Source of the DNA: Paracoccaceae bacterium
Lineage (GTDB): Bacteria; Pseudomonadota; Alphaproteobacteria; Rhodobacterales; Rhodobacteraceae
Direction of reading: 5' to 3'
Length of the DNA: 64,000 nucleotides
Assembly (NCBI GenBank): GCA_024742705.1
Contig: JANSXZ010000004.1
Coordinates: forward strand, 124,001 to 188,000
Part shown: positions 26,857 through 34,631 of the stretch, in pieces
How positions within the stretch are numbered: position 1 is the first letter of the stretch
How the letters are laid out: each line of letters opens with the position of its first letter
The notes under the pieces: model-generated
What the model was told of the DNA's origin: nothing
The model's database searches: none
Seen by the model: the letters and a program-made list of their open reading frames with translations, nothing else
Translations under genes and position numbers: made by a program

Positions 26857-27794
26857 GCGGCTATTCGGTCACCGAACCTTCGCCGCGGCAGAAGTGGATC
26901 GCCGGCGCGCTGGTGATCGGCTATGCGGTGATCACCATCCTGCCGCTGGTCTGGATCCTGATCACCGGTTTCAAGTCGCCGTCGGATTCGATCTCGTACC
27001 CGCCCAAGGTGTTCTTCGAGCCCACTCTTGAGGGGTATGTGAACCTTTTCACGACGCGCACGCGCGTCAGCCCCGAAACGCTGGAATCGCTGCCGCCGCC
27101 CGAGACATGGTATGACGAGATCGTTCGGCGCAACGATCTGGTGATCGCCGGGCCCAGCCGCTACGGCGAACGGTTCCTGAATTCGATCGTCATCGGCTTC
27201 GGTTCGACATTTCTGAGCATTTTCCTGGGCACGCTGGCCGCCTATGCCTTCAGCCGCTTCAAGGTGCCGCTGAAGGACGATCTGCTGTTCTTCATCCTCT
27301 CGACGCGGATGATGCCGCCCATCGCCGTGGCGATCCCGATTTTCCTGATGTTCCGGCAACTGGGACTGAGCGACACGCACCTGGGCATGATCCTGCTTTA
27401 CACGGCGGTGAACATCAGCCTCGCGGTCTGGCTGTTGAAAGGGTTCATCGACGAGATCCCGCTGGAATACGAGGAGGCGGCGCTGATCGACGGGTACACG
27501 CGGTTTCAGGCGTTCTACAAGGTTGTACTGCCGCAGGCGGCCACGGGCATCGCGTCGACAGCCATCTTCTGCCTGATCTTCGCGTGGAACGAATATGCCT
27601 TCGCGGTGTTGCTGACCTCGGGAACTGCGCAGACCGCGCCGCCCTTCATACCGACGATCATCGGTGTGGGTGGCCAGGACTGGCCGGCGGTGGCGGCGGG
27701 GGCGACGCTGTTCCTGTTGCCGGTGATGGTGTTCACGATCCTGCTGCGCAAGCATCTGTTGCGTGGGATCACCTTTGGCGCGGTGCGCAAATGA
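26853..27794 (+). CDS. sugar ABC transporter permease (MalG-like)
   Basis: A 313-residue permease with six predicted helices, starting at ATG 26853 (MSGYSVTEPSPRQKW). The N-terminal helix is followed by a periplasmic loop with YPPKVFFEPTLEGYVNLF. The EAA loop is EYEEAALIDGYTRFQAFYKV, with the family's conserved EAAxxDG. The C-terminus has LLRKHLLRGITFGAVRK, as in MalG/UgpE-type proteins. With the preceding gene it forms the heterodimeric membrane channel. Confidence 0.93.
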   Translation: MSGYSVTEPSPRQKWIAGALVIGYAVITILPLVWILITGFKSPSDSISYPPKVFFEPTLEGYVNLFTTRTRVSPETLESLPPPETWYDEIVRRNDLVIAGPSRYGERFLNSIVIGFGSTFLSIFLGTLAAYAFSRFKVPLKDDLLFFILSTRMMPPIAVAIPIFLMFRQLGLSDTHLGMILLYTAVNISLAVWLLKGFIDEIPLEYEEAALIDGYTRFQAFYKVVLPQAATGIASTAIFCLIFAWNEYAFAVLLTSGTAQTAPPFIPTIIGVGGQDWPAVAAGATLFLLPVMVFTILLRKHLLRGITFGAVRK

Positions 27795-27820
27795 ACCGCT
27801 GTCGGCGGGGTCGTCCGGTA

Positions 27821-27850
27821 TGAGTATTTGGGGAACAATGAAGGGGGGCG
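27821..27850 (+). repeat. weak relative of the dispersed intergenic repeat
   Basis: GAGTATTTGGGGAACAATGA resembles the GAGTTTATCC..CAAGATGA core at 12347 and 22988, in the spacer between the permease and the small membrane protein. The similarity is partial. Confidence 0.35.
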
Positions 27851-27854
27851 CGGG

Positions 27855-28043
27855 ATGAGCGGTTTTCTGGACGGTTTGCTGCGGTTGCGGCGCGGACCCT
27901 GGGAGATGGTGGCCACGGTGCTGATCGCGGTGGGGGTCGTGATGCTGATGCAGCCGTATGTGATGTGGCTCTATACCTATTCGTTCATCGTGACGCTGGT
28001 GGGGACGGTGATGTTCATCGTCGTCAGCCATTTTCCGGAGTAG
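27855..28043 (+). CDS. 62-residue membrane protein within the sugar ABC operon
   Basis: The ORF starts at ATG 27855 after a GGGGGGCGCGGG purine-rich site and ends 3 bp before the first ATPase gene. The product has a short basic N-terminus (MSGFLDGLLRLRRGPW) and two hydrophobic segments, EMVATVLIAVGVVMLMQPYV and a second from LWLYTYSFIV to the C-terminus, so it is probably a two-helix inner-membrane protein. Small membrane proteins accompany glycerol-type ABC importers with two ATPases in rhizobia (GlpU, DUF2160), but this one is shorter and I cannot show homology. It may be an accessory subunit of the importer. Confidence 0.75.
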   Translation: MSGFLDGLLRLRRGPWEMVATVLIAVGVVMLMQPYVMWLYTYSFIVTLVGTVMFIVVSHFPE

Positions 28044-28046
28044 CGC

Positions 28047-29144
28047 ATGGCCCGGATCGTCATCAAGGACGTGCGCAAGGAGTTCGGCGATTTCACCGCC
28101 GTGCAGGCGTCGAGCTTTACCATCGAGGATGGCGAGTTCTTCATGCTGCTGGGGCCTTCGGGATGTGGCAAGACGACAACCTTGCGGATGATCGCCGGGC
28201 TGGAACTGCCGACCAGCGGCGAGATCTACATCGATGGCGAGGAGGTCGGGCAAAAGCCGGCGAGCCAGCGCGACATTGCCTTCGTTTTCCAGATGTTCGC
28301 GCTTTATCCGCATATGAATGTGCGGCGCAACATCTCGTATCCGCTGGTAAGCCAGGGGATGGGGCGCGCCGAGGTGAAGGCGCGGGTGGCCGAGGTGGCG
28401 CGTATTCTCGGGATCGAGGACATCCTCGACCGGCCGGTGGGCGGGCTGTCGGGGGGCGACAGGCAGCGCGTGGCGCTGGGGCGCGCCATCGTGCGGCGGC
28501 CCAAGGCCTTCATGATGGACGAGCCGCTGGGGGCGCTGGACGCGGAATTCCGCGAGCATATGTCCGAGGAGTTGCGCGCGCTGCACGACCGGATGGGCGC
28601 GACCACGGTTTATGTCACGCATGACCAGCTGGAGGCGATGCAGATGGGCGACAAGATCGTGGTGATGAACCACGGTGTCGTTGAACAGTTCGGCACGCCG
28701 CAGGACATCTACGACAAGCCCGCCACGATGTTCGTCGCGGATTTCATCGGTGCGCCGGCGATGAACCTGATGCGTTTCGACGGGGAGGTCGCGCCGGGGG
28801 CCACATCGTTGCTGTATGACGGCGCGGAGGTGGCGGTGCCGCGGATGCGCGAGGGGCGGCGCGGCGCGCTGGCACTGGGGGTGCGGCCCGAGCATGTGCA
28901 CCTGGACGATGCGGCGCCGCACCGGGGCCGCATCGCGGCTGTCGAGTATCTGGGCACGACGCAGATCCTGACGCTGGAGACGGCGACGGGCGCTCTGAAG
29001 CTGCGGGCGCCGGCGGCGCAGGTTGCGCGGGTTGGTGAAACGGTGGGGCTGCGGTTCAACGGGCGCACGCTGTCGGTGTTCGACGCGCGGAGCGGCGCGG
29101 CGCTGGCTTCGGATCTGAATGCGCAAGGGGGTGGCGATGGCTGA
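28047..29144 (+). CDS. sugar ABC transporter ATP-binding protein 1 (UgpC/MalK-like)
   Basis: A 365-residue ATPase that energises the importer. Walker A is LLGPSGCGKTTTLRMIAG, the Q-loop is VFQMFALYPHMNV, the signature is LSGGDRQRVALGRAIVRRPK, Walker B is AFMMDEPLGALD, and the H-loop is VYVTHDQLEAMQM. From about residue 240 there is a TOBE/MalK-type regulatory domain. It overlaps the second ATPase gene by a few bases. Two different ATPases in one operon suggest a heterodimeric ATPase pair, as in glycerol GlpST systems. Confidence 0.93.
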   Translation: MARIVIKDVRKEFGDFTAVQASSFTIEDGEFFMLLGPSGCGKTTTLRMIAGLELPTSGEIYIDGEEVGQKPASQRDIAFVFQMFALYPHMNVRRNISYPLVSQGMGRAEVKARVAEVARILGIEDILDRPVGGLSGGDRQRVALGRAIVRRPKAFMMDEPLGALDAEFREHMSEELRALHDRMGATTVYVTHDQLEAMQMGDKIVVMNHGVVEQFGTPQDIYDKPATMFVADFIGAPAMNLMRFDGEVAPGATSLLYDGAEVAVPRMREGRRGALALGVRPEHVHLDDAAPHRGRIAAVEYLGTTQILTLETATGALKLRAPAAQVARVGETVGLRFNGRTLSVFDARSGAALASDLNAQGGGDG

Positions 29145-30129
29145 GGTCGAGCTGAGAAACCTGACCAGGCGGTACGGTGCCACGGTTGCGCTGAACGATG
29201 TGAGCATGGTGATCCCGGATGGCGCCTTCGTGGTGCTTCTGGGGCCGACTGGCGCGGGCAAGACCACCACGCTGCGCCTGATTGCCGGGCTGGACCGGCC
29301 CGATGGCGGCGACATCCGGGTGGCCGGGCGATCGGTTCTGGGCGATACGCCGGCACAGCGCGACGTGGCGATGGTGTTCCAGCAGTATTCTCTCTATCCG
29401 CATCTGACTGTGCGCGACAACCTGGCGTTTCCGTTGAAATCGCCGATCCTGCGCACACCGCCCGACGAGATCCGGCGCAAGGTCGATGAGGTGGCGCAGG
29501 TGCTGCAGATCGCGCACAAGCTGGACAACAAGGCGACGGCCTTGTCGGGCGGCGAGATGCAGCGCGTGTCGATCGGGCGCGCCCTGGTGCGGCGCCCGAA
29601 CATCTATCTGATGGATGAACCGCTGAGTTCGCTCGACGCCAAGCTGCGCAGCGACCTGCGCGTCGAACTGAAGCGAATTCAGGCCGGTCTGGGCGCGACC
29701 CTGCTTTATGTGACGCACGACCAGATCGAGGCGATGACGATGGCCACCCATGTGGGCGTTCTGGATGCCGGGCGGCTGGTGCAGTTCGGCACGCCGCGCG
29801 AAATCTATGAAGACCCGGTCAGCGTCTATGTCGCGCAGCGGCTGGGCCTGCCGCGGATCAACGTCCTGCCGGCGGATCTGTTCGCCGGCGCGCCGTCGCG
29901 GGCGGCCACCATCGGGCTGCGCCCCGAACATATCGTGCAGGGCGAGGGCGCGACCAGCACGGTGACGCGCATCGAGCGTCTGGGCGATCAGACCCGGCTG
30001 CACCTGTCGCTGCGCGGGCACCCCGTGGTGACGGTGGCGGATGCGCATACGCCGTTGAAGCCGGGCGACGAATTGCCGATCCGGCCCGAGAACCCGTTGT
30101 TCTTCGATTCCGCCGGTGCACGGGTGTAA
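29137..30129 (+). CDS. sugar ABC transporter ATP-binding protein 2
   Basis: A 330-residue ATPase starting at ATG 29137 (MAEVELRNLTRRYG), chosen over the ATG six codons upstream because an AAGGGGGTG site precedes it. It overlaps the first ATPase by 8 bp. Walker A is LLGPTGAGKTTTLRLIAG, signature LSGGEMQRVSIGRALVRRPN, Walker B IYLMDEPLSSLD, H-loop YVTHDQIEAMTM. The C-terminal TOBE-like part is shorter than in the first ATPase (about 90 residues). The catalytic residues are intact in both ATPases. The kinase gene follows after 17 bp. Confidence 0.93.
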   Translation: MAEVELRNLTRRYGATVALNDVSMVIPDGAFVVLLGPTGAGKTTTLRLIAGLDRPDGGDIRVAGRSVLGDTPAQRDVAMVFQQYSLYPHLTVRDNLAFPLKSPILRTPPDEIRRKVDEVAQVLQIAHKLDNKATALSGGEMQRVSIGRALVRRPNIYLMDEPLSSLDAKLRSDLRVELKRIQAGLGATLLYVTHDQIEAMTMATHVGVLDAGRLVQFGTPREIYEDPVSVYVAQRLGLPRINVLPADLFAGAPSRAATIGLRPEHIVQGEGATSTVTRIERLGDQTRLHLSLRGHPVVTVADAHTPLKPGDELPIRPENPLFFDSAGARV

Positions 30130-30146
30130 CAGCAAAGGAAAGACCC

Positions 30147-31766
30147 ATGGCTCATTTCATGAATGCCCGCGAGGCTTTGGTGACCGAGGCGATTGATGGC
30201 GGCCTTCGGGCCGGGGCCGGCCGTCTGGCGCGGCTGGACGGCTATCCACACATTCGCGTCGTGGTGCGCACCGACTGGGACAAATCCCGCGTGGCGCTGG
30301 TGTCGGGGGGCGGATCGGGCCATGAGCCGGCGCACGCCGGGTTCGTCGGGCGCGGCCTGCTGACGGCTGCGGTCTGCGGGGATGTCTTTGCCTCGCCTTC
30401 GGTGGATGCGGTTCTGGCCGGCATCCTTGCGGTGACCGGCAAGGCGGGATGCCTTCTGATCGTCAAGAACTATACCGGCGACCGGCTGAACTTTGGCCTG
30501 GCGGCCGAGCGCGCGCGCAGCTTCGGCCTGAAGGTTTCGATGGTGATCGTGGACGACGACATCGCGTTGCCGGACCTGCCGCAGGCACGCGGTGTCGCCG
30601 GCACGTTGTTCGTGCACAAGATCGCAGGCGCCTTGGCCGAGGAGGGCGCCGATCTGGAAACCGTCACCGCCGCCGCCCAGGGCGTGGTGTCGCGGGTTGC
30701 GTCGATTGGCATGTCGGCGGACACCGGAACGGTGCCGGGATCGCCGAAGGAAAACCGGATCGCGCCGGGCATGGCCGAACTGGGCCTCGGGATTCACGGT
30801 GAAGCCGGGGTAGAGCAGGTTGCGTTGAGCAGTGCGCGCGATGCCGTCGCCGTGGTGGCCCAGCGCCTTGCGCCCTACCTTGGGTCGGGCGATCACGTCG
30901 CGCTTGTCAACAACCTGGGCGGGGCGACGCCCTTGGAAATGGCGGTCGTGACCGAGGAACTGATGAAATCCGAGATCGGCCCGCGGATCCGGTGGATGGT
31001 GGGGCCCGCGCCGCTGATGACATCGCTGGACATGCAGGGTTTTTCGGTGTCGCTTCTGCCGGTGGGGCCGGACGAGGCCGCAGCGCTGATGGCGCCGGTG
31101 GCCTGCCCGGCCTGGCCGCCCTGCGTGGAAATGGCGCCGGTCACCGTGCTGGCCTTGCCCGACGGTCTGACGCCGATCGCGCCGCTGCCGTCCGAACATC
31201 CTGAAACCGCAGAGTTCATTGCGCGCTGCTGCGATATCCTGATCGACGCCGAAACGGACCTGAATGCGCTGGATGCGAAATCCGGCGATGGCGACACCGG
31301 CGCGACGCTGGCCGGGGCGGCGCGGGCGCTGAAGACGGCGATGCCGCGGCTGCCGCTGGCGGATCTGACGCAACTGCACCGTGCCATCGGGCTGGAACTG
31401 AGCCAGACCATGGGGGGCTCGTCCGGTGTCCTGCTGGCGATCTTCTTTTCGGCCGCGGGCGATGCGGCGGCCAGCGGGATGGGCACGGTCGATGCGCTGA
31501 AGGCGGGGCTTGCGCGGATCCGCCAGGTCGGTGGCGCGGCGCGTGGCGACCGCACGATGATCGACGCGCTGGAACCCGCGCTGGAGGCGCTGCCCGAAGG
31601 CCTTGCGGCGGCGGCCCGGGCGGCGCGCGAGGGCGCCGATGCGACGGCGGCGATCACCCGTGCCAAGGCCGGGCGGGCCAGCTATGTATCGGCCGACAAG
31701 CTGGCCGGACACAACGATCCGGGTGCTGAAGCCGTGGCGCGGCTTTTCGAGCGGCTCAGCGCCTGA
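30147..31766 (+). CDS. dihydroxyacetone kinase family protein (DhaK-DhaL fusion)
   Basis: A 539-residue ATP-dependent kinase with an N-terminal DhaK domain (1-~330) and a C-terminal DhaL domain (~345-539). DhaK features are VALVSGGGSGHEPAHAGFVG, CGDVFASPSVDAVLAGI and GIHGEAGVE with His217, which covalently holds the ketone substrate as a hemiaminal. The DhaL nucleotide site has LDAKSGDGDTGATLAGAAR, with Mg-binding aspartates, and TMGGSSGVLLAIFF. Known substrates of the family are dihydroxyacetone and, in some bacteria, erythrulose. Placed after the importer and near an isomerase and a dehydrogenase, it probably phosphorylates the ketose made from the imported polyol; the exact sugar is open. 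Confidence 0.88.
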   Translation: MAHFMNAREALVTEAIDGGLRAGAGRLARLDGYPHIRVVVRTDWDKSRVALVSGGGSGHEPAHAGFVGRGLLTAAVCGDVFASPSVDAVLAGILAVTGKAGCLLIVKNYTGDRLNFGLAAERARSFGLKVSMVIVDDDIALPDLPQARGVAGTLFVHKIAGALAEEGADLETVTAAAQGVVSRVASIGMSADTGTVPGSPKENRIAPGMAELGLGIHGEAGVEQVALSSARDAVAVVAQRLAPYLGSGDHVALVNNLGGATPLEMAVVTEELMKSEIGPRIRWMVGPAPLMTSLDMQGFSVSLLPVGPDEAAALMAPVACPAWPPCVEMAPVTVLALPDGLTPIAPLPSEHPETAEFIARCCDILIDAETDLNALDAKSGDGDTGATLAGAARALKTAMPRLPLADLTQLHRAIGLELSQTMGGSSGVLLAIFFSAAGDAAASGMGTVDALKAGLARIRQVGGAARGDRTMIDALEPALEALPEGLAAAARAAREGADATAAITRAKAGRASYVSADKLAGHNDPGAEAVARLFERLSA

Positions 31767-31767
31767 C

Positions 31768-33090
31768 ATGCGCCGGGCGTTCGCCTTCGCCGCGCTGCTG
31801 GCGCTGCTGGCGGGCGCGGGGGCGGCGTCCGACATCGTGCTGCCCGCCGCGCCGGGCGACGCCGATTTCGCGCCTGTCGATCCGGCGCAGGTGGCGCTGG
31901 GGCAGATGCTGTTTTACGATCCGATCCTGTCGGGCAACCGCAACATCGCCTGCGCCACCTGCCACCACCCCGATTTCGGCACCTCCGACGGTGTCGCGCT
32001 TTCGCTGGGCGAAGGCGGCATCGGCCTGGGGCCGGGCCGGCGGGCCGACCCCGCCAATCGGCCCGAACAGCATATTCCGCGCAATGCGCCGGCGCTGTTC
32101 AATCTGGGCGCACGGGGCTTTGACGTGATGTTTCACGATGGCCGGATCGAGGTTGACCCGGACAAGCCCGGCGGGCTGCGGACACCTCTGGGCGCGGATA
32201 TGAGCGCGGGCTTCGCATCGCTTCTATCGGCGCAGACGATGTTTCCGGTGCTCAGCCCGGATGAAATGGCCGGCCACTACAGCGAAAACGACGTGGCGCG
32301 CGCGGTGCGGCAGGGCCGGATCACCGGGCCGGGCGGGGCCTGGGATATCCTGGCGCGCCGCGTGGCCCAGGTTCCGGGCTATACGCCGCTGATCCGCGCG
32401 GCCTTTCCCGATCAACCGCCGCAGGCGCTTTCGTTCAACGATATCTCGGATGCCATCGCCGCCTTTGTCGCCTTCGAATGGCGCGCCGACAACAGCTCGT
32501 TCGATGCTCATCTGCGCGGCCAGGCACCGCTGCGCGGCGCGGCGGCGCGGGGTATGGCGCTGTTTTACGGCGCGGCGCGGTGCAGCGTCTGCCATGCCGG
32601 CGCCTTCCAGACCGATCACCGGTTTCATGCGATGGCGGTGCCGCAGTTCGGGCCCGGCAAGGCGGCACGCTTTGAGTCCCACAACCACGACACGGGACGC
32701 ATGCGCGTGACCGGACGCGCGGCCGATGCCTATGCCTTTCGCACGCCGTCGCTGCGCAATGTTCGCCACACCGGCCCCTATGGCCACACCGGCAGCCATG
32801 CGGACCTTGCCGGGTTCGTCGCCGACCATCTGGATCCGGTCGCGGCGCTGCACCGTTTCGACGCGGCGGCGGTGCCGCTGGCGCCCCTTGAGGGCGCGCG
32901 CGGCGCGGTGCCGGCATCCGAAATCCAGCGGATCGCCGACGCGGTGCAGGCCCCGGCGGTGCGCCTGCAACCGGGTGATCTGCAGGATATCGTGGCGTTT
33001 CTGGACAGTCTGAGCGATCCGGGATCGCTGGCGGGCCGTCTGGGTGTGCCCGACGGCGTGCCCAGCGGCCTTGCCATGGACCGCCGCTGA
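31768..33090 (+). CDS. diheme cytochrome c peroxidase/MauG-like protein
   Basis: A 440-residue periplasmic protein with a signal peptide (MRRAFAFAALLALLAGAGAA). Two c-type heme sites are present: CATCHH at residue 62 and CSVCH at residue 272, giving the two-domain arrangement of bacterial cytochrome c peroxidases and MauG. Following the first heme, PRNAPALFNLGARGFDVMFH and DGRIEVDP are characteristic of the MauG-like branch. Whether it is a true peroxidase or a MauG-type oxidase is not decidable here. The ATG is 1 bp after the kinase stop, so it may be co-transcribed, but a functional link to sugar catabolism is unclear. It is convergent with an ASPIC/FG-GAP gene, a family it is often found beside. 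Confidence 0.85.
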   Translation: MRRAFAFAALLALLAGAGAASDIVLPAAPGDADFAPVDPAQVALGQMLFYDPILSGNRNIACATCHHPDFGTSDGVALSLGEGGIGLGPGRRADPANRPEQHIPRNAPALFNLGARGFDVMFHDGRIEVDPDKPGGLRTPLGADMSAGFASLLSAQTMFPVLSPDEMAGHYSENDVARAVRQGRITGPGGAWDILARRVAQVPGYTPLIRAAFPDQPPQALSFNDISDAIAAFVAFEWRADNSSFDAHLRGQAPLRGAAARGMALFYGAARCSVCHAGAFQTDHRFHAMAVPQFGPGKAARFESHNHDTGRMRVTGRAADAYAFRTPSLRNVRHTGPYGHTGSHADLAGFVADHLDPVAALHRFDAAAVPLAPLEGARGAVPASEIQRIADAVQAPAVRLQPGDLQDIVAFLDSLSDPGSLAGRLGVPDGVPSGLAMDRR

Positions 33091-33110
33091 AGCGGCGGCG
33101 GCGAAGGCCA

Positions 33111-34631
33111 TCAGGGCGCGGGTTTGCGGATCGTTTGGCGGGCATTGGCCGACAGCGCGTGGTCTGAAACCATGCCGTCGGGCCATGCCACGCTGACCTT
33201 TGCGCCGGAATCCCGCCCCAGACCGAAATGCAGGGGTACCGCGCTGCCGCCGGCATGGCCGCCGCCGATCACGCGATCCTGTACCTGCCGGCCCGATGCG
33301 CTTTGCAATGTGACGCGGGCGCCGACGGCGTTGCGGTTCGGTCCGGGCTGGGCCAGGTCGATCTGCAGCCAGTTTCCGGCGCTGGTGACATTGCGGTAAA
33401 GTTCCATCGGTGCGCGGCGGTTGACAACCGCCAGGTCAAGCCGACCGTCGCCGTCCAGATCGACAAGCGCCGCGCCGCGCGCACGCTCCATCCCGGCGAC
33501 GCCGGCGGCCACCGACACTTCGGTGAACCGTCCGTCGGGCAACTGGCGCAGCAAGGAATTGGGATCGCGGATGGCATTTCCAGGCATCTGGTCGACGTTG
33601 CCCTTGGCGATGAACAGATCCGCGCGCCCGTCGTTGTCGACATCGGCGAATTTGGCGTGCCACCCGGTGGACGGCCGCCCGTCGTCGCCCAGGTGCGGGC
33701 GCTGGGCGTAGGTGCCCATATCGAAGGGCGCGGCGCGATAGCTGCCGTCGGGCTGCGCCAGTTGCAGCACCTGGTCGCCCATCGAAGTCAGCATAACCTC
33801 GGGGCGGCCATCGCCGGTGATATCGCGGCTGGCGATGCCCATGCCCCAAAGGCTGATCCGGGGCCACCCGTCGCCGGGCCCGAGAAACCGCCCGGCGCGC
33901 AGGTCGTACATCTGCTCTGCGCCGTCGCGCACATAATAGTGGCGGTCGTTCGATATCCGCAGCCGCAGTTGGCCGCCTGCGTCGCGGGCCATCAGCATCG
34001 ACAGCGCGCAGTATCCCGGCGCCAGACTGCGCCATGTGAAACGCCGCCCCTCGCGCACATAAAGATCGTTGGTGTCGCAGGCCTCGAAGGGGCCATCGGG
34101 ATCGGCCCGGTCGACGTAGTTGCCCACCGCCAGCGTCAGCCTTTCGGCGCTGTCCCAATAGGCGGAAAACGCGGTGCTCCACCGGTCGCGGCCATCCAGC
34201 CCCCACAGCGCATTGGCGATGGAAAACCCGCAGGCGCCGTCGCCGCGCAGGATCAGGTTCGCGCCGACACGCAGCACGAACAGATCCATGTGGCCGTCGC
34301 CATCGGCGTCCAGAGGATAGGCGCCGGTGCTGTCGACGATGTTGCGCGCGGTGCCTTCGGGGCCTGTGGCCATCAGCGGCCGGCCGGAAAACCGCATCTC
34401 GCCAAGGTTTTCGAACAGCGTCGATGGCGCGCTGCCGCCGGCGGCAACCATGTCGGGCCGGCCATCGGCGTTGCAGTCCAGAACCGCCAGACCGCCGCCC
34501 ACGAAATGCGTCCAGCCGCCAGAATAGACGTGCGGTATCAGCCGCGCCGACATGTTCTCAAACCGGATCGGATCGGCCGGGGCCGCGCCGCCGGCCGCCA
34601 GCGATAAAAGCACCGTCAAGGCCCGGATCAT
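33111..34631 (-). CDS. secreted FG-GAP/VCBS-repeat protein with ASPIC/UnbV domain (CRTAC1-like)
   Basis: A 506-residue exported protein. The signal peptide is MIRALTVLLSLAAGGAAPAD. The body is a beta-propeller of FG-GAP repeats with calcium-binding loops: VLDCNADGRPDM, LDADGDGHMDLFV, RDITGDGRPEVML, FADVDNDGRADLFI and LVDLDGDGRLDLAVV. The last ~100 residues (WLQIDLAQPGPNRNAVGARV to SVAWPDG) are an ASPIC/UnbV domain. The ATG overlaps the ROK-repressor stop by 4 bp, so it is co-transcribed with the xylose regulator. Family members often sit beside MauG/CCP-like peroxidases, as here at 31768. It could bind a periplasmic glycan or protein partner; no enzymatic role is evident. Confidence 0.85.
   Translation of the reverse strand: MIRALTVLLSLAAGGAAPADPIRFENMSARLIPHVYSGGWTHFVGGGLAVLDCNADGRPDMVAAGGSAPSTLFENLGEMRFSGRPLMATGPEGTARNIVDSTGAYPLDADGDGHMDLFVLRVGANLILRGDGACGFSIANALWGLDGRDRWSTAFSAYWDSAERLTLAVGNYVDRADPDGPFEACDTNDLYVREGRRFTWRSLAPGYCALSMLMARDAGGQLRLRISNDRHYYVRDGAEQMYDLRAGRFLGPGDGWPRISLWGMGIASRDITGDGRPEVMLTSMGDQVLQLAQPDGSYRAAPFDMGTYAQRPHLGDDGRPSTGWHAKFADVDNDGRADLFIAKGNVDQMPGNAIRDPNSLLRQLPDGRFTEVSVAAGVAGMERARGAALVDLDGDGRLDLAVVNRRAPMELYRNVTSAGNWLQIDLAQPGPNRNAVGARVTLQSASGRQVQDRVIGGGHAGGSAVPLHFGLGRDSGAKVSVAWPDGMVSDHALSANARQTIRKPAP

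Noticed and set aside
26820-29315. 831-codon minus-strand frame opposite the sugar permease and ATPase genes
   Set aside because: Antisense shadow; translation is charged low-complexity without homology.
25909-30129. Naming the importer as the glycerol system GlpPQSTU
   Set aside because: The two-ATPase layout is similar, but the small membrane protein is shorter, there is no glpD nearby, and neighbouring enzymes suggest another substrate.
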